From: Andrena cerasifolii
Taxonomy: Eukaryota > Arthropoda > Insecta > Hymenoptera > Andrenidae
DNA length: 64,000 nucleotides
Direction of reading: 5' to 3'
NCBI RefSeq assembly: GCF_050908995.1
Contig: NC_135126.1
Location: forward strand, 15,376,001 to 15,440,000
Shown: one piece after another, positions 25,401-38,480 of the stretch
Numbering within the stretch: position 1 is the first letter of the stretch
How the letters are laid out: the number at the start of each line of letters is the position of its first letter
Position numbers and translations under genes: made by a program
The notes under the pieces: generated by a model
Told to the model about the DNA's origin: nothing
The model's input: only the letters and a program-made list of their open reading frames with translations
Databases searched by the model: none

Positions 25401-27522
25401 TTCTAGGGATTAACGCGTACATATGCTCGTTGGTCGAGGCTGGGGAGACTCGATGGGCACGGCGAGGTCGAACCACTGAAATTCGAACTCTCGCTTGAAC
25501 GAACAGACGAGCCCGGAAGCTCGAGTCTACGCTCCACATCGTTTACGTGCCTACGATTACCTTGCGCGTCCGCCCGATCGAAATCCTCCCTGGAGCGTGA
25601 AAACCGAGGGATTAGCGGTAACTGTCGCGGAAGGAAGCCTGGTGTCGTTCGCCTCGGGATTTCCCTACATTTCCACCTCTCGCTCCCATCCGAGGACTCT
25701 GCTATTTCTAAAATCCTCCGGAAAAACAAGAAAAGTCTAGTTTATCGCATCTAGATTTCGCAGAAAATTCACGTGAAATCGCTTCAGCTTTTGCGGGGGG
25801 CATTTCGCTAGCCGCAGTTCCCCGGGAGACGTCGAAGAGGCATTTTGCAAAGAGATAGTCCATAGTCGATGGAGTACGAGGGGGAGACGTCTTCCTCCGG
25901 GTTTTGTGCGGAAAGTTTCCCCGACCGTGGAAGAAACGATTGGACGGAAGGCAGGGAAGACTCTCGGTCCTCTCTTCTTTCTTCGCGTCCGAGAGTTCCG
26001 GGGACTTGGGAGAAGTTGCTGGCCAAGCTAATTCGCGATCCGCTGGTGTATCCTTGGCCCCTGGTCCGTTCCACCGAATCCAGAAGCGACGCTCCAACTT
26101 TCCTCCCCTGGGAAAATGATTAGGAAGTCGCTTTCGCGACAAAGTCGAGGATCCTTTCACCGAGGCCTGCTTTCGAGAACTCTTTGCCAGCTGTCGTTCA
26201 TCGAGCTCTCCAGGATTTATTCCGCGAATCAGACAACCCAGTGTTCGTTCCTCCGTGACGAGATCACGGAAGAGTATCGCGGGCTAACCAGCGCTTGTCG
26301 TTGAACGAGACGAGGTGGGATCCTCAGCGAGCGCAGGCATCCTGGAGATGATGTTCGTCCCACGATGGGATCCAGAGCCGCGGCGCGATCCGAGAGCGCT
26401 GGAAGCTGGCTGGGACTCTTTTTTTAGCCGGAATGCAGCTTTCTTCCGCCACAGCCTCGATATTAACCGACCCCGCTATTTCGAGCGAAGCGGCCCCCGA
26501 TCGTGGCTTCCTCCGTCGGCTCTGTCGGGCGAATTTTCAGAAGGCACCGACGGAGGCGAGGAGCAAATCGGATTCCTTTCTGGGCGCGGGCTTTGTCTCG
26601 GCCTTGAAAGACAACGCGCAATCGAATTAATTCGATTTAGAGTCTGTAACGCGAGCTACTGGTCGGACCAGGGCACAGCGAGGGAGCTCGAGGAAAATTA
26701 ACCGAGCCCCGATGGAGGAGACGCTTTAACTTTGTTCCAATTTGCCGGCCGTTTAACGGAGGTTCTCTCTAGTAGCGCGGACTCTCCATTTAGCGCTCCC
26801 TTTGCAGCTCTCCGCATGAAATTTCCGCGTCGCACGCGCGCGTACCTAGCCACCTACTCCACGTTTCATCGAATTTCTCCTGTTCCGTTCGTCCACTCAC
26901 TCAGCGACCGGCCAAGGATCGTCGTGCTAATATTTTCCTCTCTTCGGTCTCTCTGCCCCAAAATACGCGACCAATCGGGAAACTTTCTGCGCCGGATCTT
27001 TAACTCGTTACGCGAATTCTCCCCTGTGCTCCCGTTTCGATTCGCCCGGCGGGGTAAAAGAACCAACGAGAGCGCGTCGAGATTAACGGCGACACTACCG
27101 GCGACGGAGCGTCCACGTTTACCTAAAAGCCGAACAATTAAATTTCGGTCGATCGAGATCGTTCATGCGAGAGTGGACCTCGCTCAGCGGCTCGGCAATT
27201 AGTTACCAGTGTCTTGTTTACACCAATTACCCAAATTAATTCCGGAGCAACGAGTTCGGTCAACCCCTGGTGTTCCCCACATTTCCCGCCTTTTCTCTTT
27301 CCCTGTCCATTCTCTTCCTCCTGCTCTCGCCTTCTCCTCTTCTGCTTAGCTACTCCTCTGACATCTTTACCACCACGAGTCACTTCTCTCTTCTTCTTCG
27401 CCATATATTTCATTTCCTCCGTCCAGGTCTCTCTTTGCTTTTCGCTTTAACCTCCTCTCCCGATTACCCTATCCACTTTTCCCACTCCTCTTCGTTTCAC
27501 CCCTCTGCTCAACCTTCTCCTG
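22411..27522. other. Mostly GC-rich stretch without a recognisable gene
   Basis: CpG-rich sequence with an AT-rich island at about 23330-23780 that shows no clear ends. Open frames of up to about 156 codons overlap in several frames without domain patterns. Confidence 0.45.
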
Positions 27523-27530
27523 CTTCTCGC

Positions 27531-28257
27531 CAGGGCTTGAATAGATTTCGGAAATAACTGTTTCAAACTGTTATATAAAGGTTCTGACTGAAAGAGTTAT
27601 GAAGAACCTTTATTCGGAATAACCGTTATAAAGAACCTAAATATCAGACTATATAAGTATAAGTTACGGTTCCTATATAGCTCTATAACTTTTATTTTTT
27701 AGGTTCTATAACTTTTATTTTTTAGGTTCTATAACTTTTATTTTTTAGGTTCTATAACTTTTATTTTTTAGGTTCTATAACTTTTATTTTTTAGGTTCTA
27801 TAACTTTTATTTTTTAGGTTCTATAACTTTTATTTTTTAGGTTCTATATAAGTTACAAAGCGGTTATAGAACCGATTCTTGTAACAATTGTACAGAATTT
27901 TACAGTAAATGAAATCACAACATATTACAACTATAGATTACTATGTGTAATAATATATATTTGCTTACTTATTTATAATAATTTTAAACAATTCGGTTAC
28001 ACAGAGTAATCTATAGTTGTAATATGTTGTGATTTCATTTACTGTAAAACTCTGTACAATCGTTACAAGAATCGGTTCTATAACCGCTTTGTAACTTATA
28101 TAGAACCTAAAAAATAAAAGTTATAGAGCTATATAGGAACCGTAACTTATACTTATATAGTCTGATATTTAGGTTCTTTATAACGGTTATTCCGACTAAA
28201 GGTTCTTCATAACTCTTTCAAGAACCGAAATCTTTATAATAACGGTTTCAAGCCCTG
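27531..28257. mobile_element. hAT-type MITE with perfect 8-bp target duplication
   Basis: A 727-bp palindromic element with ends CAGGGCTTGAA and the exact reverse complement. It is flanked by identical cttctcgc at 27523-27530 and 28258-28265. The 8-bp duplication and CAG end place it in the hAT superfamily with good support. Both arms match over more than 250 bp. There is no coding capacity. The left arm alone holds an expanded 23-bp tandem array. Confidence 0.92.
27682..27838. repeat. 23-bp tandem array inside one arm of the hAT MITE
   Basis: The unit AGGTTCTATAACTTTTATTT plus TTT repeats with a 23-bp period: six full units at 27701-27838 and a partial one before, essentially identical to each other. 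The mirrored position in the right arm (near 28110) has a single unit. Confidence 0.92.
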
Positions 28258-28265
28258 CTTCTCGC

Positions 28266-29058
28266 CCCTCCTTTCCCCATATCTACCCCGCATCGTCATT
28301 TCTCCCACAGCTAAAAAAGCGAGAAACGTTTTCCTTGAGACGCGATAATTCGATCAAGGCAACGCTCCGCGAAGGGATCCAGGGCTAATTACACGTGGTG
28401 CAAGGTTTTTCGCTGGCGATCGATGCAAGGAAAGAGCAACGAACGGACGACGGAACGGGACAATGGTCGCGAACCATTGTTTCTAGTATTTATACGGACT
28501 CCCTGCTCGGGGCAACTGACCATTGGGGAAATATTACGACCCGCAGAAACGGGAGAGTCTCGGCAGCAAATCGGAGACGCTTGAGGGATAAACGATAACG
28601 ATGCGTTCCGATACGGTATTGTTCGATGGACGGGAAGAGGAACCGCGTTAGATTCCTCCGACGACACCCGAACTGCCAGCCGAGCACAGCAGCGTTGTCC
28701 TCGCTGGACTAGGCAAGAGCTCGGATAAAATCACCGGACGTGTTCGCGAGAACGATCATCGCGTTCACCAGCGGGTAAATCCCTGCACAATGTAAGCGGG
28801 GAATGGCAAGCGCGTTTCTCGGGCTCGCCCGTACATCATCCAAGCGATCCGAGCGTGGAAACCTGGGAATCCGTTGTTGCGTGACTCGACGCGTTTCCAC
28901 GATCCTGATGAACGAGAAAACGAGCAGGGTGGGAGCACCACCCTCGGCCCGCCGCAAGGATATCCTCGCACGATTCTTTCGACGATCTCGCCGATATTTT
29001 CTCGTCGCGTAACGAGCCCTGAACCGAGCGCAGGGGGAGGAGTGAAGCCGGACAGACG
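28266..29058. other. GC-rich stretch without a recognisable gene
   Basis: Unremarkable CpG-rich sequence between two transposons. No supported feature. Confidence 0.45.
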
Positions 29059-30082
29059 CACAGTGGGACGGATCGACACTTAAGTAGGCATTCACTTCAT
29101 TTTTTACATATTTCATCATTTATTGATTATAGTCTAAGATAGCAGGTAATATATTGTGTAATAAATACAATAATCATTTTTTTCCCGTCGCTCTTTTTAA
29201 CAATGGGACTCTTGATGTTGTTTTCCATATATTTATATGGATCGGGGCTTATTAATAAATTATTTAGAATCACATCTTGATTTGTCATTTTTCGGCTGCT
29301 CTTTTCGCGTATAATTCGCAGTAGTTTTTGAAATCTTTATTTCGGGCTTTCGGGGCTTCCTCTATTAAATATTCTAAAGAAATGTTAGATTTCCATTTCT
29401 AGAAAATGATCAGCTTTTTACATTGCGATAGTTTTAGTTAGTCTTGTTCCTGCAGTGAAAAATAAAAATACTTATATTCTGTTGCCGAATCAAGATTTCT
29501 GTTACCATTTTCGTGTTTTTCTAAATTAAAAGAACTGTTCGTGTTTGTTCGTAAATTCAAGCATACCTCATAATTCTGGTTAGATTCAATTTCACGAAAT
29601 TCAATTATTTATTATATTAAGATGTTCTAAATAATTTATTAATAAGCTCCGATCCATATATTTCTACATCAAGAATCCCATTGATAAGAACAGAGCGGAG
29701 AAAACAAATGTGGCCAGAAACATTATCTTTGCTAGATGATTCGGATACATAATCAAGTTCTGTATTTTATTTAAGTTTCTTATCAGACATGTAAATGATT
29801 TTTGTATTTATTGTACAATATATTACCTGCAATCTTAGATTATCTTAAGTATAAGATAATCTGTAATAAAGCAGAAAGTTTATATATTTGTGTCTTTGCG
29901 TACCGCCTAAAAACTTTCCAGCGGTAAACAGATCCAGATGAATGTGTCTATTTTCACAACAAAAAATAATTTTTTTTAAATCAGTATCTAAGTTCTGCAA
30001 TCTAAAGCTAGTAATCACTAAATTATGAAATATGTACAAAGTGATGTGAATGCCTACTTAAGCGTCGATCCGTCCCACTGTG
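29059..30082. mobile_element. DNA transposon remnant with 35-bp inverted ends
   Basis: The ends CACAGTGGGACGGATCGACA and the reverse complement (right side, ending 30082) continue for over 35 bp with one mismatch. A second inner inverted block (29201-29270 with 29624-29690) shows a foldback structure with unequal arms. It is about 1 kb of AT-rich sequence without a usable open frame. The flanks agaccg and cagacg are similar but not a clean duplication. The superfamily is uncertain; the CACAGTGGGA start is shared with the element at 43071. Confidence 0.8.
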
Positions 30083-31785
30083 AGACCGCGGGCGCGGCGT
30101 GTGTCCGAGCAACGAGAAAAGAAAATTCGTTTCTCGAGGATTGCCGCGACCCCCTTCGCATCCAGTTTAGCCGGCAGGGGAAAAAGGGGGACTTTTTCGG
30201 AGCATCCTCGAGTGAATCGCGGAGAATCCTTAAGAGCCACGGATTACGCGCGGCTAAAGGGGATGATCGAAGGGTGGACGCGATTAAAGTCGCGTCGGGG
30301 ATGGCAGACAGCGGGCGGCTGGATCCCGCGGCCTGGACGATTGGGCGATCGACGACAGAAGCGCGAAGAGGAGAAGCGAGAAGAGCGGATATGGCTGGCT
30401 AGGGCGGTTCAATGGGGTAGTCGAAGGGCGCGGACAATGGTCGGTAGCGCGAAGCGAACACGCGCCTGCCCGCCCGGGCCCCTCGTGTATTTCGGCGGAA
30501 TGGGATCGTGTCTGGATGCTCGAGCGACAAAAAGCAAATCGCTCGTGTATCGGCCGGTCGGAAGGGAAAACAGCAAACGGGACCGTTGGCATTCGTAAAA
30601 AGAACGGCGAGCGCAAAAGGACACCCCTTTAGTCCATCCGACCAATGATCCTTTCCTTTTTTCCCCTCCTTTTTCTCCCCGATTTTTTTTTATCTTTATT
30701 ACCGCTGGCGAAAAATTGGTCGAACGGTCGTCGATGTATTCGCGTGCCGCGATTTTCAGCCCCTTCCGTTTTCATTCACCGCCCTCGCGAACGGTTGTGT
30801 GCGCTCCGCTGGCCCTCCGCGTCGTTTTCATCGATATCGACGATCGTGTCTCGAACGATTCAGCAACCAGAACGCCCACGGAATTAATCGCCGGCATAAT
30901 CAGCGGAGATAACGGTTCCTCGTGATTCCGTGTAACTAAACTACCCTCCGATGGCAACCTAATTATCTCGATATTTCTTTCCCCTACCGATGCGGCGGCT
31001 ATCGCTCCGCTCCACCCTTCCGTTTCGGTTCTTTCGGCTTTGCCTCTTTAACCCCCTCGCCCGTCATTATCTCTTTCTCCATTTCTCGTTCGCGCAGCCT
31101 CGGCCGGTTGATAAATGGCAGGAAAAGCTAATTTCCTTGGGCGTAGATGGGCGCTGGGGAATCGACTATCGAACTGGCTCGCTCCCGTGTTACTTGCGAG
31201 CGAGTCGGCGGTGCTGAAGACCACTTGGAGCTCGACAGGTGGACGTCTATTTGCGGACGCAGTTGTCGATCGAATTGATCGCCGATCGTTTAGAGCTTAG
31301 GGGGCTGTCGCGCGTTCTCGAGAGCGGCGCGCTGTTATAGCTAACTTGCTAAGTTAATCCGGGTAGGTAGCAATAATAATTGAGGATCCCTCGGAGCTAC
31401 TGTTTCGTATTCATTACCTGTCCAGAATAGGCAATTAATTCCGCCAGCGGCTGTGGCACATAGAAAGCACAGGTTCGCGTAACATTGCCAAAGTTAAGCT
31501 GCTCTGGGCGCGGCTGGTTCTTAGATGGGTGGTGACCGTTCGGCGGGAGCCCCTCAACACCTGCCCGGGGTGCTAAATCGGTGGTTGGGGTTCACAAGGT
31601 ACACCCGAAACTCCCACTGTGGTTACTGGAACAACCGACTGTATTCGAAATGATTGTTAATTGCGCTGCAACTCGAAAGCGACACGATCATCCAGTAATA
31701 GTTGTCTCTCGCGGTTGTGTTCGATTTTCCTCTCTTCTTTAATTCGTCTAGCCCCAGGGGACGGCAAAGCGTGGCCCGTCGAGAC

Positions 31786-31788
<3 letters not shown>
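30083..31788. other. GC-rich stretch without a recognisable gene
   Basis: CpG-rich sequence. Open frames of up to 172 codons lack domain patterns. It ends at a CT microsatellite. Confidence 0.45.

Positions 31789-31837
<49 letters not shown>
31789..31837. repeat. (TC)n microsatellite
   Basis: A pure TC dinucleotide run of about 48 bp. Confidence 0.95.
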
Positions 31838-31838
<1 letters not shown>

Positions 31839-31894
31839 GGTGTTGATCGCTAAACGAGAACATTTACGCGAAGTGGTTTTAACAACCGTATTAA

Positions 31895-32281
31895 CCCTCT
31901 AGTGCATAGATTTTTAATTCAGTTGGAAAAATTAGACTAGTCTAATTCGGGGATGAAAACACCGAATTCGATGTCTGTTTTAAAAAATTATTGGTTTTAC
32001 TTACCAATAATTTTTTTTTAGCTGTACGGTGTCGGGAAGTATTTTATTTGTTTTTTTTTTACTTTCACAAATAATTTTCGCAGCATGCTTAGCTCAAGAA
32101 TGCACTTCAAACTAGATTTCTGTCAAATCGAAACGTCAGATTGGCATGTTTCTTGGGCTAATATGTGCGGTGTGGCAATACTTTTAAGGCTGGCAACTGA
32201 GAATTCTGAAAAAAAATTATAGCCGCCCAACTCCTCGATTAAACAGGTGCCCGCCTTAAGGCAGGCGTATGCACTAGAGGG
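31895..32281. mobile_element. piggyBac-like MITE (CCCTCTAGTGCATA ends)
   Basis: Perfect 14-bp terminal inverted repeats CCCTCTAGTGCATA bound a 387-bp noncoding element flanked on both sides by TTAA (31891-31894 and 32282-32285). This fits a nonautonomous piggyBac-type element. Near its right end is a short GC-rich palindrome around CCCGCCTTAAGGCAGGC. Confidence 0.88.
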
Positions 32282-32285
32282 TTAA

Positions 32286-33392
32286 TAGTAAGAAGATCTT
32301 CCCTCCGAAACGACCCCAATGCACCATCCACAATTTCTTCCCCTTCTTTCTCTGCGCGTTTACCATCCCTCCTCTTCACCTCTCCACTCGTTTGCGGCTC
32401 CTGTCGTCGCGCAGACCGCGCGATATTCGAATAACAAATTTCCTCGAGGAGGTTGCCGTGGAACGGGACAGAGAGGAGGGGCGAGGAAAGGAGGAAATGG
32501 AACGGGAGAGGAGGCGCGAGAGAACGGAAACTGGACGGAGATAAAGGTGGTCGATGACGAAGGGGTAAGGGGGCACGGCAACGAGGGTGCGTAAAAAGAA
32601 ACGATGACAGGGGGTGGTTGAGCCGGCGTTAATGGGAATTTAATGCGCGACCGTTGGTTCGCGGTTTCTCGCGCGGTCATCGTCGCACCCTGGCGGGTTC
32701 TTTTCACCCTCTCTCGAACCGCCCTCTCCCCCTCCCTGTCTTTTTTATTATCCGCCAAGTAACCGCTTTATTCGCGTCGAAAGCGCAGCCAGGTGGCACG
32801 AGGAGGCCCCTTTGTTCGTCGCGCGGCAAGATGTCCTGCGCGTCCGATTCGTGAAAGTCCTGTCTGTCGGAAGAAAGGCCGTCTGGATTTCAGAATGGGC
32901 GCGCCACTACGGATCTTTTCACCGCGATGGGCCCACCTCCGTCCCCTTCGTCCCCTCGCGATGCGGCGAGCAGCGGCGCAAACGCTCCGCGTTCATGACG
33001 AGAGATGATGGATTTTAAATAGGTTTCCCCAAAACAGCTCCCCTCGGTGAAAACTCTCCGTACAACGGTCACGGGGAAAATCCAGAGGCGAGGAGCTGCA
33101 GTGATCGACGGTGGAACGGAAGTAGCCCGCTTACCAGCGAAATGAATTTTCGATGCGGAGATTGGCAGAGATTTCGGGGATGGCCATGTGGCAGCCAGAC
33201 TCCCGGCAAACGGCAGGTTAATGAGGCCGCAATCGCGTTTACTTCGCGGGACGAAATTGCTGGGAATTGCACGGTCACGGGAGAAACGCGCTATGGACCG
33301 TTGCCTCGTATCGGATTAGGGCTACCACGCCTCAAGACCGCGGACCTCCGACTGCAAACGAGCGACGATATCGAGGAGGATTTCCTTCGTAT
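32286..33392. other. GC-rich stretch without a recognisable gene
   Basis: CpG-rich and purine-rich sequence with no recognisable coding or repeat features. Confidence 0.45.
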
Positions 33393-34249
33393 CATATGTG
33401 AGTCATTCCACGCGAAGTCGGACACTTGTCGGAGTAACATTTCGGATTTTGCTGCAACTTGGATATGTTGTAGTCTTTAGGGGTGTATAAACATATCTCG
33501 AAGGATTTTTGGAAATGTCAAAAATTGTGGATGTTACAGCTCTTTGAAATATAGTGGCTACTATTTTTCCAAAAATTATAACTGTTGAACTAATAAACAA
33601 TGGCAACTTAAATGTTTCAAACAATAAGTGCCATCGACAGAGAGTGAGTTTCCAGTAACTGTTAACGGTATTAAACCTTGCAGCGGTCCTCATTAATACC
33701 CTATATAAAAGTGGCAGGTACAGCCGCTTGGCCGCTGCGAGTACCGCACGGCCCGAACGACCAGTCGAGCCGGTGTGATTTCACGCAGCGTTACGTTCAA
33801 TTAATTTTCATTCGGCCAATTTTAAAACGTCCACGTTTTTCGAAACATGTCCATACAGAGGGAAAGCAGGGCTTTATCCTCCTATTTTTCCAAATTTTTA
33901 AAAAGGTGCCTTCAACTATAAAATTGCATTTGTTTAGAACAATTACTAAATAAATGGTCAAATATTCGTTTTTATTAAGTGAAATAATTTTTATTAGGTA
34001 CTCTTATATCTGCACTGTAAGCACCCAAAAGGTCATTTCCATCAGTTTATTAGTTCAACAGTTATAATTTTTGGAAAAATAGTAGACACTATATTTCAAA
34101 GAGCTGTAACATCCACAATTTTTGACATTTCGAAAAATCCTTCGAGATATGTTTATACACCCCTAAAGACTACAACATATCCAAGTTGCAGCAAAATCCG
34201 AAATGTTACTCCGAAAAGAGTCCGACTTCGCGCGGAACGACCCATGTGC
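33393..34249. mobile_element. Foldback element with about 205-bp arms
   Basis: Inverted arms 33393-33597 and 34042-34249 share long near-identical blocks such as GGAGTAACATTTCGGATTTT and TGGAAAAATAGT. Outer ends match around CGCGAAGTCGGAC. The 440-bp centre includes a GC-rich segment at about 33700-33800 unlike the arms. No open frame and no clear target duplication. Confidence 0.82.
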
Positions 34250-36575
34250 GACTACTAAAGGCCTCGCAGCAAGGTGAAGCTCCTGACCAAAGAGAGACAA
34301 AAGAGTGGGAAGAGGGTCGACGACGAGGTAACCGCGAAGGATAAATACAATAGTTTCACCGAGACAAAAGGAAGGTACCTATTTCATAGGGTGGAGGTGC
34401 GAGGATCGTTCCTATACACAAGTTGGTCCTTTCCTCTCGTCACGGTGTCTGAACACACCGCGGAGGTTTCGTGGGTCAGGAGCCGCTGGTGGTGGAGAAG
34501 AACGTGGCCGACCAGAGAGAGCAGAGGGCACAACGGCTGCCGTTGCGGGAAACAGTGCGGTGGAGCGAGAGGGGCCGAGGGGGAGCGGGAGTACGCGTGC
34601 TCCAGACGGAATAAATTAATCGAGAACCAAGCTGGCAGAACTCCAGTTCGTTGCGTTTCCGTCGGAATTTGCGCGCGCGTGTGTCCCCCGTCGTCTCGAC
34701 GTTCTTCTTTGAACGAGGGGTGGGCATCCCATGTGCCTAACCCTCCTCGATAAGCGAATCGCCGCGCTAACAGGGAATAGCTACGGCTCGGTCAGTTGGC
34801 TGGTGTCGAAGCGCATTCGAGCTGGCTCGGCGCTCGGCGGAAGAGCGCCTTGGCGCGGAACGTCGCGTCGCCTGTTCACGCATGGAGGACACGGGTACGC
34901 GCGTCCACGAGGCTGAATGCAGGCTCAACGAGCGCCACGACCGACGCTCGGTCCGCTGGACACGCTTGGTCGAGCGGATGAACGACGTTGCTCGTAAAAC
35001 TCGGCGAAAGAAACCGCCGCGGGAATCGCCCGGCCAAGACCACTCGAGAAACTTGCGCAACCGCGAAACGCTCCATCTCCCTGGAGGAGCTAACTTATCC
35101 CCTTAGCCGTCGAGGTTAAGGTTAACTTCCTACGAGGGGAACACGAGGAACGCTTCGCGATTTCTCCGTGGCACGGGTTGATGGGGACGAGTACTCGAGC
35201 GGAATCTCGCGACGAATCGCGGCTCCGGGTCGTCCTGGCAACCGAGGAAATCCCGAATAATCCTTCGCAGATCGACGAGACCATCCGCTTCGCCCTGCTG
35301 GCCTCTGGTTAACAACTATTAGCCACCCACGCCGATTAACGTCAAGACGCTTCGCCACGGCTCTCCCCAGGTCGCTCGCGTTACAGTCCAGGAGGCTGGA
35401 TGCTGCGTTCGAGTTCATACTCTGGCACGCTTTAAGGGGACCGCTTTTTTTAATACGATTACGCACGCTCCTCGGTCAAAGCTCTGCGACGCGTTTTACC
35501 GCCCTTTTTCGAGCCGAGCCTGCCCCGGGGACAATGCTCTCGCGAAATCTACCCGTTGAATTTACGCGGCTTTCTTTTCGCGGATATTAACGCGCAGGTA
35601 TGTACCTCGTGCTGCACAGCCCGACTTTTGGCGTCCAGGCATGCGGACGTTGGGGATCTCTCTGATTATTTATCCAGGATTTTTCAGTGAATCGGAAGGG
35701 TCTGCAGCGGCGAAAGCGCGGGCTGCAAGCGCGCGGAAGAAGGGAGCGGGAAAAGAGAAAGTGGAGGACCACTTGCCCGGCATAATCCGTCTGTCCTTCG
35801 CGCTTCACCCCATTTCGCCCGACCCTCCCTCCCCCCGGTTTCGTCCGCTTTTCTACCCTAGATGATCGCGCGGCGGCGGATAGTCAGCCAGCGAGCGGTC
35901 CCTCGCGTCGTGCTCGCCCTGCTGTGAAGCAATAATACGCGAAAGCCCCGAGTATCGACAGCCTCCTGAAAGCATCCATCCCCGGCGGAATTTTCTAGAC
36001 GGGAACGAAAACCGCGGCGAACGTGAATTCGGAGGGTGCGCGGGAATCGCGAATTTCTAGCTTTCAACTTCCCGCGATGTCCTCGATCGATGCTTCTCCA
36101 GGCCCGCGACGTCGTCTTCGCCGTGCTTGTCTCCAGGCGACATTTTTCGCCCTCTCCCCGTGAAACGGTGTCGATTTAAGCCAGAGGAGAGAGCAGTGCA
36201 TCGCGAAGGGACGAAATGTAAAGGTGGGTGATCCATCTACAGTTGGGACACGCTTGCATCTCTTGCGACGCGATAACACAGTGCAACAGCCATCTGGACT
36301 TGTGTTTTCGGGCCCTGAAAACGAATCCGCAACCCATTTGTCGCCATCACCCTCAGTTTTTGAGAAAATCGATTTTGAAAAAAACTGCAAATCTTCAACT
36401 TTGAACATCTGTTGTGTTGAAACGGTAAGAGTTATTCGATTGTTCGTTACGTCAAATTATTCTATGAACCCACCCGAGTACAACGATATAATTTATTATT
36501 GCATTATGAACATATAAATATGTTTAAACAATGATCAAAGGGAAAAGGTTGTACTGTGTAATAGCTTCAGGATCC
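34250..36575. other. GC-rich stretch without a recognisable gene
   Basis: CpG-rich sequence. Open frames of up to 159 codons show no domain. At about 36345-36410 a short AT-rich segment occurs, with no clear boundaries. Confidence 0.4.
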
Positions 36576-37029
36576 CAGTCGCCAAATGTGATAGGGGTTT
36601 TTCCTTAAATTACGTAAGGGTAGTCTTGGCAATTTCTTAACCCTTCCCTCCGCCAGTATAAGAACTCGTAAGATTTTTTAACCCTCCCTTACGTAATATT
36701 TTTTACACTGTATTTTTTCAGTTATTAAGATTCTTTTAAAAATTTAGATAATTCATTTAACTCGCGACGAAACGTTTTTTGGCTCGCTCATATCGAAAAT
36801 TAGATTAAATTAATATTACGCAAGACGCTACATGGATCTCCCTCCTCCTTGTAAGAAAACATAAGAAATTCGCAACTCCCTCCCTTCCAAAAAACCCTTA
36901 TGTAATTTAAGGACGACGTGGCAAAGGCGCAGCCAAATCGAACGGCCGTAATCAAATGGACGGACCGCATTTAAGGATCCTGGGCATTTTGCGCCGATGC
37001 GTGCCAAAAAACACATTTGGCGACTTGTA
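36576..37029. mobile_element. Diverged inverted-repeat element
   Basis: The outer motif AGTCGCCAAATGTG (36580) is inverted at the right end (CACATTTGGCGACT, near 37012-37026). Inner blocks around CCTTAAATTACGTAAGGGT and its mirrored form (about 36895-36915) also pair. The arms are diverged and the target duplication is not clear. It is a likely old MITE. Confidence 0.65.
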
Positions 37030-37731
37030 GCCTCGAGAATCTAGGTTCGCGTACGTATTTGCACAGGCTGGAATCGTTAAGCCCTTAATCCACTATTACG
37101 CGACAACCGTAAAGAATGCAGATCCGCGCTCAGGGCTTCCGATGCACACGTGCTACCGTCTTCAACCCCCTTTTACGACTTCGCCGCGCAGCTTTCGCCC
37201 GCGATTTGCTCCAATTAATCGCGCAGGATACGTCGGGGGAGGATACCGAGCCAGGAGAAATTATCCGAGACGTTAAACGACGAGCAGAGCTGGTTATCGC
37301 GTCTCCTGGGGTCGTCTCGAGCAGCCTTCCTGTTTCGAGTCCACGATACCGTGGATGGTGGGTTGGAGCGCAGCTTAGAACGCGACAACGTCGGCTGGCG
37401 CTTTGCCATGGAACCGGCTTCCCCGGTTACCGATTTCGGTCACGTTTCCGTGCATCTCTGCCATCAGTTTCTTGGAAATTAAAAGTCCTTCGTCTCCTCC
37501 GTCCGGGGGCAGCAACGGGAAGGGAAGTAGAAAGGGAAAAAGCTTTGCTCGGGGGTGAAACAGATGGGCAAATTTATGGGTCTGGCACCGTATCCCTTAA
37601 TAATAATAATGATAATAGTTTAATTGACGGAATTAAGTTCCACTTATACAACGAAGAAATAGTAATAAGGCCCTTAAGTATAAAGCGTTGACATTGCAGA
37701 TATCTACCCAACAACCAATCAAAGCGAATCG
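37030..37731. other. Short GC-rich stretch followed by a TAA run
   Basis: The 191-codon open frame at 37116-37691 has no recognisable domain. A short TAA/TGATAA run near 37598 could be another LINE tail, but there is too little sequence to say. Confidence 0.4.
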
Positions 37732-38480
37732 TGAACGCCGAGATAGTCGAACGCTCAGATAGTTGAACACTCAGATAGTCGAATGCTCAGATAGTCGAAT
37801 GCTCAGATAGTCGAATGCTCAGATAGTTGAACGCTCAGATAGTCGAACGCTCAGATAGTCGAACGCTCAGATAGTCGAATGCTTAGATAGTTGAACGCTC
37901 AGATAGTCGAACGCTCAGATAGTCGAACGCTCAGATAGTCGAACGCTCAGATAGTCGAACGCTCAGATAGTCGAATGCTCAGATAGTTGAACACTCAGAT
38001 AGTCGAACGCTCAGATAGTCGAATGCTCAGATAGTTGAACACTCAGATAGTCGAACGCTCAGATAGTCGAACGCTCAGATAGTCGTACGCTCAGATAGTC
38101 GAATGCTCAGATAGTTGAACGCTCAGATAGTCGAACACTCAGATAGTCGAACGCTCAGATAGTCGAATGCTCAGATAGTTGAACACTCAGATAGTCGAAC
38201 GCTCAGATAGTCGAACGCTCAGATAGTCGAATGCTCAGATAGTTGAACACTCAGATAGTTGAACACTCAGATAGTCGAACGCTCAGATAGTCGAACGCTC
38301 AGATAGTCGAACGCTCAGATAGTCGAATGCTCAGATAGTTGAACGCTCAGATAGTCGAACGCTCAGATAGTCGAACGCTCAGATAGTCGAACGCTCAGAT
38401 ACTCGAATGCTCAGATAGTCGAATGCTCAGATAGTTGAACACTCAGATAGTCGAGGGCCCTGATAGCCGAACGCTCAGAT
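37732..38480. repeat. 16-bp satellite array, about 46 units
   Basis: The unit CTCAGATAGTCGAACG repeats every 16 bp for about 750 bp with no indels that I could see. Two main variants occur, TCGAATG and TTGAAC(A/G), the second almost always right after the first. The last units degenerate (tcgagggccctgatag). There is no dyad symmetry or spacer structure, so it is a satellite and not a CRISPR array. Confidence 0.95.

Noticed and set aside
37732..38480. CRISPR-like regular array
   Set aside because: The period is a uniform 16 bp with no unique spacers, in a eukaryotic intron-like setting. It is a satellite.
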